Both the position numbers and the translations under genes were made by a program. Under the pieces are notes generated by a model. It saw only the letters and a program-made list of their open reading frames with translations, was not told where the DNA came from and did not search any database. Of a stretch of 29,749 nt of DNA, positions 11,061 to 20,197 are shown piece by piece. The stretch spans positions 1-29,749 of the forward strand of contig CAXKVV010000434.1 of NCBI GenBank assembly GCA_964058805.1. Reading direction: 5' to 3'. Position 1 is the first letter of the stretch, and each line of letters starts with the position of its first letter. The stretch comes from Schoenoplectus triqueter (Eukaryota; Streptophyta; Magnoliopsida; Poales; Cyperaceae).

Positions 11061-13828
11061 ATCGTCTCCAATAATTAATTTGTTGTAGTACTATTGGAGA
11101 GTTTAGTCTTTAACTCCTTTTTAATATAGTAAAAAAAAGTAAGATATGATAAGACAGAGCAAGTCCAATATTCTCAGACCCAATAAAATGGCTATCTTGT
11201 TGGTATTTCTAAAAAGAATAAATATTAAAATCTCCATCCTTCTATTCCCACGATATGTCCTCACTAGTCTCTACTTTTCTTTTTAGACAACATTTTCAAT
11301 AACCGCTCTCTTATATTCTTACATTTATTTTTTCGGTCAAAGTGCTTTTAACACGCAGACACCTTTTCATTTGAAACATAATTTAATATTTATATTTTGG
11401 ATCTCTTTTCTTCAAAATCATTTCTACTGTGTCTCTCCCTCTCATTCGGCATTCACTACTCCAAATGCAGAATTCTGATATTAAAAAGAAACTATAATTT
11501 GACGTTTTCAGTCATCTATTTGTTTGAATAAATATCTTCTTTTGATTTGCAAGAAAGCGGTTTTGGCTTGTTCTTTTAATTTGTTTCGGTGAAGAAGAAA
11601 ATTTTTGTTTTTTGTATAACATGAAAATTTTAATTTGTCTTTTCACATTTTGTTTTGTTATGCTATGTTTCTTTATGAATACTTCGATAATACATTGTTG
11701 ATTGATGATAGTCATATTGTAATAGATATTGCTGATTATTTTATACAGCATGCATTATTTAGATTTTTTTCAGGCAGCGATTGATTTGAATTTGTGCAAT
11801 CATTATTGATTATCATGATAAATATTTTTACTGGATGTACCATTTATAAATTCTTTGAATGATAATGTTCGCTGAATTTTCTCTACTAATAGCATATTAG
11901 TGATCAAGCAATTTAATGATATTTTGTTAAATTCATTTAGTTTGTTTATATATATTTTAATCTCTTCAATTTATTATTATTATTTTTATTTTTTATCATT
12001 AACATATATTTACACTGGATGGATATTAATTGTTTCTTTTAGAAGCCATGATTAATTATATTTAAATAGTATTTGTCTTCTAATTTGTAATAATTATTTT
12101 GTGAATTAGATAAACATCATTATTTCTCATAATTTTTCAGTTATTTTTTTGATTCAAAATTTGGACCATTACAGAATGACAATGACTTTTAATCAACAAA
12201 CTTACAAAATATAAATTCAGCAACTATAAATAAGATCATTGAGAACTACAAATAGCTTCATAACCGATGTAATAATTTGAAACACATTGGTTATGAAGAT
12301 GTTGTTTTAATAAATATTAATAACTATCTAAATTGATATAAATAATGTAACTTTGAACTACAAATAGTCGTTTAATCTTTTTTTATAATTATATATTTGT
12401 AGTAGCTATTAATAATTTATTGAATTGATATAAATAGTTTATATAAGAAGTATGAATAGTCAAAATATTGTGCTTTGCGTTTTTTTTTTGGCTGATACTT
12501 TTGTGCTTTTTCCGTTTGAGTGTTTCTTAAATCAAAGTTCAGAGATTTTTCTGAGGATAAATATAATGATACAAAATTAATAACTGAAATAACAAGCACA
12601 AACAATAATAGTCTTTCATTGAAACTAACAGTCAATGCTATGCTCGAGTAACATAAGTCATTTAAAGCAACATATTACTCAATTTGTTAATAGAATTCAT
12701 AATAAATATAAATAAAATAACCAGTTACTATAAATAACAATATAGGCATTTAGTGGCACGTTAATATCCATTTAGATCGGTATAAATTACAATAATGGTC
12801 AGTATAAACAGTGCGTAGAGTATGAACCAATTATTTGATGAGACGCTGGATGTAATGGTCAAAATGTTGTTATTTGACTAGGATCAGTCAATTTTGGGAT
12901 ATGATGCGGGGACAAACTTCTGGGAATTGTTATCAGCCCCTTCTAAAAAATAAATAAATCAGTCATCAATTTATCATATTATCACGATCATGTTCATGCC
13001 AACAAAAATTAAGCACTCTAAATAAATCAAGGGTCTGGATAAGATCGATTATGTCCATAAATTATGTAAAATTTGTTTTCACAATTGGATTAGGTTCAGG
13101 TTGTTACTAATTTAACAATATACGATGATATTTCTTTTTTAAGGAGATGAACATATAGGTGCGAAATCTCAAGTTTGCTCTTGAATTTTAAGTTATAGGA
13201 AGTGAAATTAAATGAAAGTGAATTGAGAGAATCTCCTATCCATTTTTTTCAAAATTTATTATCCTCGAACTTAGAAGATAAAAAATAATTCTCTCTTATC
13301 TTCTTCTTTTCTATTTCCTTCATTTCTCTTTCTTCCCAGCTTAGAAGCATACCTTTTCTCCCTCAAATATTGGACGATTTATGATACCCAAAGTTAGCTG
13401 AAAATAGTAGAAAATATAGACTCCGAAATTTATGAAGTTCTTTAAAAAAAATGTGAAATTGCCCTAGTTAAAAAAAAATCTGGTACGTTATGAAGTAAAT
13501 CACAAATTTGTGAAAAAACAATGTTATCTCAATTTTCAACGCTACGGTGAAATATAAATCGGAGAAATGGTGCAAGCACTCTATTTCAACTATTTGAGAT
13601 GGCTAACTGGCAATACTTGTGTTTGACGACATATTAGTTGAGGCACAATTTTGTTTTCTTATTTTTTGTTCTTTTTTATTTCCCATTTCAGGTATTGTTT
13701 TTGTTAATTATACTTGAACTCAACTCATTCTTTCTCAATCTTTTCGTTCTTAGATTCTAAAACAAACTATAAATAAATTAAATAAATTATTCCAATATTA
13801 CTATTTGTTGGCTGCCATATATAAAACA
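11061..13828. other. Long AT-rich intergenic region
   Basis: About 2.8 kb without a recognisable gene. It holds a short hairpin at 12254-12300 and recurrent ACTA(C/T)AAATA and TTGATATAAATA words (about 12220-12440), suggesting old low-order duplication. The open frames here (for example 11512-11751 and 12417-12635, minus) are Lys/Ile/Asn-rich products of AT-rich DNA with no domain. Confidence 0.55.
12254..12300. repeat. Short imperfect inverted repeat (hairpin)
   Basis: Left arm AGCTTCATAACCGATGT (12254-12270) pairs with right arm ACATTGGTTATGAAGAT (12284-12300), with two mismatches over 17 bp and a 13-base loop. It lies in gene-free DNA and could be the remnant of a small fold-back element. 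Confidence 0.6.
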
Positions 13829-13844
13829 TATATATATATATATA

Positions 13845-14236
13845 GGCTATGGTGCTTTGCAAAGTACAAAAGCGTTGTGTGCTTTGCGTTTTATTTTTAA
13901 TTTTAAGTCAAAAATGATCGATCCAAACCACTCAATCTAATCTCCATATCAAAATCTATTAGTAAACCAAATTTTATATTTTTTGGAATATATTTGCTAT
14001 TTTTTTGGATAGGGAAAAACCATCATTTTTGGATGAACCAGAATTCTCAGATCAAGTCATTTTTCTCCTCATTAGAAAAAATAGCAAAAAAAATTCTAAA
14101 AATATAAAATTTGGTTTACTAATAGATTTTTATATGAAGATTAGATTGAACGGTTCAGATCGATTATTTCTGACTTGAAATTAAAAATAGAACGCAAAAC
14201 ATACAACGCCTCTGTGCTTTGCAAAGCACCATAGTC
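13845..14236. mobile_element. Fold-back MITE copy 1, next to (TA)n
   Basis: This nearly fully palindromic element is about 392 bp. The left end GGCTATGGTGCTTTGCAAAG is mirrored on the minus strand at the right end by GACTATGGTGCTTTGCAAAG. The complementarity continues inward for about 165 bp or more (GCGTTGTGTG..., AAGTCAAAAATGATCGATC..., CAATCTAATCTCCATAT...) to a short unpaired centre near 14030. The left flank is a (TA)n run (13829-13844). The right flank is a GGATTTT stub, then (CT)n and (TA)n. There is no coding capacity. Association with TA microsatellites recalls the rice element Micron; the sequences are not claimed to be related. Confidence 0.85.
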
Positions 14237-14241
14237 GGATT

Positions 14242-14242
14242 T

Positions 14243-14290
<48 letters not shown>

Positions 14291-14291
14291 A
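14242..14291. repeat. Compound (CT)n(TA)n microsatellite between MITE copies
   Basis: A (CT)n tract passes directly into a (TA)n tract and fills the junction between fold-back copies 1 and 2. Similar TA tracts flank the other elements of the cluster. Confidence 0.9.
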
Positions 14292-14294
14292 TTA

Positions 14295-14643
14295 GGCTAT
14301 GGTGCTTTGCAAAGTACAAAAGCGTTGTGTGATTTGCGCTCTATTTTTATTTTTAAGTCAAAAATGATCGATCAAAACCGCTCAATCTAATCTCCATATC
14401 AAAATCTATTAGTAAACTAAATTTTATATTTTTTTGGATAGGGGGGAAAACCATCATTTTTGGATGAACAAAAATTCTCAGATCAAGTCATTTTTCTCCT
14501 CATCAGAAAAAATAGCAAAAAAATTCTAAAAAATATAAAATTAGGTTTACTAATAGATTTTATATGAAGATTAGATTGAACGGTTCAGATCGATTATTTC
14601 TGACTTGAAATTAAAAATAGAACGCAAAGCATACAACGCCTCT
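14295..14643. mobile_element. Fold-back MITE copy 2, right terminus missing
   Basis: This second copy of the element at 13845-14236 is in the same orientation. It starts with the identical GGCTATGGTGCTTTGCAAAG and matches copy 1 closely throughout, with scattered substitutions and small indels. For example, a TTTGG...TTTTTTTGG stretch near the centre is shortened. It stops at AACGCCTCT (14643) and lacks the last ~23 bp (GTGCTTTGCAAAGCACCATAGTC-type terminus) seen in copy 1, running directly into (TA)n. The missing end was lost either to the next insertion or by slippage and recombination in the microsatellite. Confidence 0.85.
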
Positions 14644-14660
14644 ATATATATATATATATA
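14644..14660. repeat. (TA)n tract between fold-back elements
   Basis: A run of alternating TA lies between the truncated copy 2 and the third palindromic element. TA is the likely insertion target of these elements. Confidence 0.9.
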
Positions 14661-15048
14661 GAGAGTAAAGATACAGTGAGTTTAAGCTCACGGAGATCTT
14701 TCGTGAGTTTAACTCAAAAATATAATAAATCATCTTAAAATTGTAGTTTATCATGCTCATTAAATTTTTTATATGAAAATCTTACGGGATGCAAAAATTT
14801 GGAGTGTTTTGAGTTTTTTAAGTCACCATTTCTAATTTTTAAAAATGATGTTCAAACATTAAATATCTTATTATTATTTTTAGAGTTGATTTTTAAAAAT
14901 TAAAAATCATAACTTAAAAAACTCAAAACACTTCAAATTTTTGCATCCAACAAGATTTTCATATAAGTAATTTAATGAGAATGATAAATTAAAATTAAAA
15001 GATAATTTGGTATACTTTTGAAATTAAATTCACGGTATCTTTACTCTC
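14661..15048. mobile_element. Third fold-back MITE-like element, different family
   Basis: This palindromic element is about 388 bp. The left end GAGAGTAAAGATACAGTGAG is mirrored on the minus strand from the right end by GAGAGTAAAGATACCGTGAA. Pairing continues inward (TCATTAAATT..., TATATGAAAATCTT..., GATGCAAAAATTTG(G/A)AGTG, TTTTGAGTTTTTTAAGT) to a centre near 14860. Both ends are bordered by TATATA. Its sequence is unrelated to copies 1 and 2, but its architecture and TA flanks are the same. No coding capacity. Confidence 0.82.
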
Positions 15049-15855
15049 TATATATAAAGATAACATTAGCTTATATCACAAAATTTCCCCCTTGTTTGAC
15101 ACATGGGGAGTAGTAATATTTCAAGTGCTCGAAGGCGTTTTAATGTACTAATATAAGTGATTTAAGATGATGTATGTTAAAATATTTATGAAATTTGAGT
15201 AAATAATCAAATTTCATATCTTTTAATATTTTTTTATCCCCATCACTTCACCTATTTACTTCATTAGTATCATCAAACATCATTATTTTGAAGTGATTTA
15301 ATATTTATTTTCCTTTCATTTTATTTCTCTTGTCAAATAGAGAATTTAATTTATTTTCCCCTTTTCTTATTATTTAGGTCCGTTGAACTGTTACATTTAA
15401 TTTTAGTACCGTGCTCTAATAATTTCAATTATATTTAAACTAGTTGTCCAGAACTTTTGGGTGGTCTTTTATACTTGAGAAAAATAGTGCAAAAAAAATG
15501 CTATTAAGATTAGTACAATACAGGAAGAATCATATTAATATAGTACGAGAAATGTATTTTTATGTTATTTAGAATAATATAAATATCATTTAGATTGTAT
15601 TGTTTAAAATAATGTTGATTCAAATGGGAAAACGATAATTCAGCACAAGCTGTCAAGTTGATTAGTCGTTTACTTTATAATTTTATTCTTTGAATCACTA
15701 CTGTTTTCTACGAATACGTTGTCATATACGTCCAAATCATTGTCTAGAAGATTTTCTTGATAATTATCTATAAGATAAATGCAAGACAAATTATCAGATA
15801 AAAGAGAAAAGAAACGAGCAACTGTCAATAACTCAATATATCTCAGCAAAAAATA
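15049..15855. other. AT-rich intergenic region upstream of the DUF2358 gene
   Basis: No gene was recognised. It probably contains distal promoter sequence of the plus-strand gene beginning at 16210. The CCCTTGTTTGACAC word near 15090 resembles transposon termini, but no mirrored end was secure. Confidence 0.5.
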
Positions 15856-15856
15856 G

Positions 15857-15864
15857 TATAAAAG
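15857..15864 (+). promoter_or_regulatory. Probable TATA box of the DUF2358 gene
   Basis: TATAAAAG is a consensus plant TATA box on the plus strand, about 350 bp upstream of the start codon at 16210. Transcription would start near 15890 and give a leader of roughly 320 nt containing the (CT)19 tract and a short uORF. It directly abuts a G homopolymer. Confidence 0.5.
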
Positions 15865-15880
15865 GGGGGGGGGGGGGGGG
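15864..15880. repeat. G17 homopolymer
   Basis: Seventeen consecutive G residues follow the TATA motif. Long G runs are rare in plant DNA, length-unstable and prone to sequencing error, so the exact count is uncertain. It may form G-quadruplex structures. Confidence 0.9.
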
Positions 15881-16105
15881 AGTTATTTGCATAGAATAAC
15901 CCATTTCAGTAACAAAAAAAAAAGAAATAATTCCATGCAATACCCATCATAAATTTTGAAGACAAAATTTTAAAGACCAAGTCAGAACAGAAGCATCCAC
16001 AAACCAATCGTTGTACGATTCCATACCACTCAAACATTCCCCTTTCTCCTCTCTTTCTTCTCAAGCCTTAGCAGTGGCTGCTATGTAATTTTCCTCTTCC
16101 TCCTC

Positions 16106-16108
<3 letters not shown>

Positions 16109-16146
<38 letters not shown>
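16109..16146. repeat. (CT)19 microsatellite in the DUF2358 leader
   Basis: A perfect CT dinucleotide run, preceded by TCC repeats, lies 64 bp upstream of the start codon. CT/GA runs in 5' leaders are frequent in plants, can affect expression and are usually length-polymorphic. Confidence 0.93.
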
Positions 16147-16149
<3 letters not shown>

Positions 16150-16170
16150 ATGGCTTCTCCCTCCCTGTAG
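16150..16170 (+). promoter_or_regulatory. Short upstream ORF (6 codons) before the DUF2358 start
   Basis: ATG at 16150 opens a frame reading MASPSL and ends at TAG 16168-16170, 39 bp before the main ATG at 16210. If the leader includes this point, it could lower translation of the main frame or require reinitiation. Confidence 0.5.
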
Positions 16171-16209
16171 TGAATAGAGAGAGAAAAAAAGATAGTGTTG
16201 ATAAAGAAA

Positions 16210-17526
16210 ATGTCTTTTCTTCTTCCGAAGTTATCCACGTCGTCTCTGTTTTCCCACCATACAAAACTTTCACAAAGCCCCCTGACAAATCCAAACTTTG
16301 CTTCTTCATCCTCCTCTTCCACCGTCTATCTACAAAGAAAGCCAACGGTTTTGCAAGATAAACCTCATCTCAGTCAATCACCAGACAGAAGGGACAGTCA
16401 GGGAAGTAACAAAAACCAAAAGGATGATTTCTATCTCAATCTTGGTATGGCAGTGAGGACCTTAAGAGATGATCTTACTTCTCTTTTTGTAAGAGACCTC
16501 AACTATGACATTTATCGGTATGAACTCGCTATAACAATTCATTGGTGGTTTGTACTATTTTGAAAAAAAATTAACCCACAATTGACATGATATTCCTGTT
16601 ACCAGTAATTTAATAGGCTGAATCAGCTTTTTTAGTTTACACACCCAAATATCACAATGGAACAGTCATGTCAGATGCTCACCTGTGCTGAATATGTTAA
16701 AGTCGGTTTGTACCGGATGGAGCTCATCCGACCATCATATTTTGTTTCTTCAGTCTTTTAATCGGGGCATTATACGTGGTCAAACATGAAATTGTTGAAA
16801 TTATTAGTCGACTTTGAACTGGTACTGTACCAGTAAGGCTTATTGTTACTATTTGCTAACTTAATAAAAAAAGGAATAAATATTAATACAGTTACTGACT
16901 GCCAGGGTTGTTTTACTTTAAAGTAATAGTTTTTGATAAAACAAAGACGAGAAATATAACTGTCTACAAGAAATATAACTCTCTCTTATGATATCATTCT
17001 TCATGTTCCCTCCAGTGATGACATAACCTTTGTGGATCCATTGAACACCTTTCAAGGAATAGAGAACTATAAGCTAATATTTTGGGCACTTCGATTTCAT
17101 GGAAAAATTCTCTTCCATGACATTGGCTTAGACATTTCCCACATCTGGCAGCTGTCAGAGAATACTATTATGATTAGGTGGCAACTTCATGGTACACCAC
17201 GTGTCCCCTGGGAAGCTCGCGGTACCTTCCAAGGCACCTCCCGGTACAAGCTTGATCAGAACGGGAAAATATATGAGCATAAAGTTGATAATTTAGCTTT
17301 CAATTTTCCAAAACCAGCTGTACCAGACCCTGCAGCAGTGTTAGATCTAGTGACAGCAAAACCTGTTACATGCCCTGTGGGTCCCAGTCTGAGTTCTTTG
17401 AATGAAAGGGATTGGTTGGAGGGTTGTACTTGGGTTGAGCTTTATAGAAAGGTTAAGGGGACTTTGGAGGGGGAAAGGAGGTATTTAGTTGGATTGCGAA
17501 TAGAGGGTTTGCTTAGCTGTTCATAG
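16210..17526 (+). CDS. DUF2358 family protein, probably chloroplast-targeted, two exons, intact
   Basis: The closest relatives I recognise are the Arabidopsis proteins At1g79510 and At1g16320 (DUF2358), whose biochemical role is not established. Exon 1 is 16210-16517 and exon 2 is 17016-17526, with a GT-AG intron (donor GTATGA) and matching phase. The CDS of 819 bases gives 272 aa. Residues 1 to about 60 are Ser/Thr/Leu-rich with few acidic residues (MSFLLPKLSTSSLFSHHTKL), typical of a chloroplast transit peptide. The conserved domain starts near residue 76 (DDFYLNLGMAVRTLRDDLTS) and continues through DPLNTFQGIENYKLIFWALR, RWQLHGTPRVPWEARGTFQG and KIYEHKVDNLAFNF to a C-terminal LLSCS. The DUF2358 core resembles the SnoaL/NTF2-like cone fold, so a small-molecule or protein binding role is possible but inferred. 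ATG 16210 is the first in frame. The gene is convergent with the QRT3-like gene downstream. No lesion was seen. Confidence 0.93.
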
Positions 17527-20197
17527 AGGAGCGGTAGGAGTGTATATAGCAGTGATGATTTGTTATAGTGATATTTGGTCAATGTACCACGTATTATAGG
17601 TATCACTAATCAGCTATGTTGCTCTTTAAATATGTGGTAGTTTGTATTGAAAACTAAAGGAAGAAAATAATTTGAGATAAAGAATGCTTTTTCAGATATA
17701 CTTAGTAACTAAAAATTGCCTGTGCTCACTGATATCATCAATCCAGCCACGGTATGTGCAATAATGAATACCAAATCTGATTGGTATGATACCAGTATAC
17801 CGTAATAAAGCTAGAGTAGGAAGGGATGTTTGGGTTACCAAATCTGATTGGTATACCAGCATACCAAATCTGATTGGTATGGTATCCAGAAAAAAGCACA
17901 GAGAACTAAATTGATAGGGGTGGGAGCTGCTGTAGATGCAGGTCTCCTCCTCATCTTATACCAGAACTGGACCCAATTAGCATGGATTGGAGACGTGGGT
18001 TCTGTCAAAATTGTGATCCTTGTAATTTAACTTTGCAAAGTACTCAGCCCAACTATAGTGGGCCCAGAGAGCCCATCTTTTGCAGTTTTAGATACACACC
18101 AATATGTATAGCCATACTGATGTTCATTTTCCCATTCTTTTTATTGAAGGCCAGTTGGTGATGAAGTACCAACCGACAATTTGTCATTTTCCCATTCTTA
18201 ATTTGCTTCTTTGTTTTTACGGATCTATCCATTTTGTTGGTTGGAGCATATATCTTGTATTTACTGATAACATATATGCAACTCATGTACTTATTGGGTT
18301 TTTATTCATCCATTATAAACATCAAATATTTTTACCAACAATAAAAGAATTGATTAGCAGAGTTCTATTTCTTTATGAAAAGCTGATAATGGTACTGACA
18401 TCCTTCATTCAATTCTCAATGCTAATTAGATGTGCTTCATAGTAAGTTGTCGTAGAAATTCGGCACTGATGCCAGTTGTGTCCAATTCAACAGCCCCATT
18501 TTGCACCCAGAGTCTTCCAGGATCTCATTCCATGCCTTTCAGATTCTTCTTTTGTTCTGGATAAAGATGTTTAGTTGAATTTCTGTTTATCTTAATTTTC
18601 TGTTAAATTTCCTATAACAATTTCTAATATCAGAAACTCCTCCAACCAATAGCTATAGAAGATCGATCACAAGTAGAATAAACATCTACAATTAGCTTTT
18701 GACTGTTCTAAATTCTAATATTATAACACTCAGATGCTCATTTCTGATAGCCGTTACTTTACCACCTAGAATAATCATTGTTGTTCTAAAAGAAACTACT
18801 TTTATACAGAAACGGAAATGAAATAATAATTTAATGAATAAACTACTGGTTCTTTCCTCCCTAGAGGTTCCACAGTTCAATGCGCGACAAAAATTTATGA
18901 TTTATATAACCCTTTATTCTTTTGCATATATATTTATACTATGCCATGGTAGCTCACCAACTATAATCGATAATCATCAATGATGGATGGTATCATGTGC
19001 TTCCGAATCGTTTCCTAGTGGCATCTTTATGCTGTCACACTCATATTCAAATGGAGAGGTGCTTTTGGTCCCTCCATTTCAACAAACACTGGAGAAGTTA
19101 CTACTGATAATCACACCAATCATCTGATAATTGGAGATTGCAATGTCAACAATGTACTCTATTTAGATACGGCTCTTATTAGCCATGTTTTTCTCCTCCT
19201 GGTATTCCTTTTTAGTTTCAGTCCGATATTTGAAAACTGGTGTTGAATTTGACAATTACAAATTTCATGTAGTAGTTAAACAGAGATCTAGATAAAAGTG
19301 CGATAAGTCAAGAATATCAAGCAGTTAATTAGGTGTACCAAAATAATTTGTAACAGTTCAAAATTCAGCGTATTAGTTAAGTCTCCTATTGTAAAGTACA
19401 TCATCTTTTGGTTTTCCTTTCTAAATGTTCTCCTTTTATTTCCCATACATGACTTCATGATGAAGAAGAAATGGTTCCAAAAGTAGGTCCAAATAAAGTT
19501 CAATAATTTAAATTTACATTATTAAGTAATTTCTTTGATAGTCTTTTTTGTCCTTTTTTTTCTTCTTTTATTCATCAAGCATTGCATAATTGTTGCGACA
19601 AAACCACGTTGGTTGAACCCCACTTTCTCTCAGTGTTTGTTGAATCCGGAAAAGCTTGAGGAGATCCTGCCGAGTAGATTATTTTATTACAAAATAAATT
19701 GTTGGCACAAAATAAGTCATGGCTTAAAAGGATTTGAAAATGTCATAAATAAACTGGTCATCTCAATAGTGCTCGTGATATGCTGGAAGGATTCAAGCAT
19801 GACACTACATTTCAATTTCAAATAACTTTTTTGAATTTGAGAACAATTCTCAATTTTAGAGAGAAAGAGACTTATTTTATGTTGTCATGTACTTTATATT
19901 GATTATGACTTAAAACCAAACTTCACCAAATTCTTAAAAAGACAAATTATTAAGACAATTCCATTTCTACGCAACAAATTTTAATTATATAAAAGAAAAC
20001 AAAAGCAGAAAGTAAAACGGGCATGATTTTTTTTCCCATTTCAATAGAAGCAATTTCCATTGCTTGATTCCTTTGAATCAGACCTGTTGAATTCATCTCC
20101 CAAACCCTTTTCTCATTCTTTTTAAATAGCAACAAATAAGAAAAAAAAATATAAAAATTTATTAAAAAAAATTGTCTAGCCAAAGGCTTCTCTGATC
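17527..20197. other. Gene-poor spacer between two convergent genes
   Basis: About 2.7 kb separates the 3' ends of the DUF2358 gene (plus) and the QRT3-like gene (minus). It contains three copies of a palindromic 20-mer (17768-17880) and the word CATTTTCCCATTCTT twice (about 18124 and 18185). Open frames such as 18104-18442 and 19535-19825 (plus) have no recognisable domain and the composition of AT-rich non-coding DNA. No RNA gene was seen. Confidence 0.55.
17768..17880. repeat. Three copies of a near-palindromic 20-mer
   Basis: ATACCAAATCTGATTGGTAT occurs at 17768-17787 and 17861-17880, with a 19-base version at 17836-17854. Each copy is close to self-complementary (ATACCAA...TTGGTAT). Additional GGTATAC/GTATACC words lie between them, so the cluster can form several alternative hairpins. 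Confidence 0.8.

Noticed and set aside
15080..15360. MITE suggested by CCCTTGTTTGACAC and CTTGTCAAATAGAG
   Set aside because: The supposed ends match only over a few bases and no target duplication was found.
16068..16322. Minus-strand frame with an (ER)n product
   Set aside because: It is created by the CT/GA microsatellite and lies antisense to DUF2358 exon 1.
17848..18030. 60-codon plus-strand frame
   Set aside because: It starts in the palindromic repeat cluster and has no similarity I recognise.
19535..19825. 96-codon plus-strand frame with a hydrophobic start
   Set aside because: The hydrophobic stretch comes from T-rich DNA; no domain, neighbour or promoter support.
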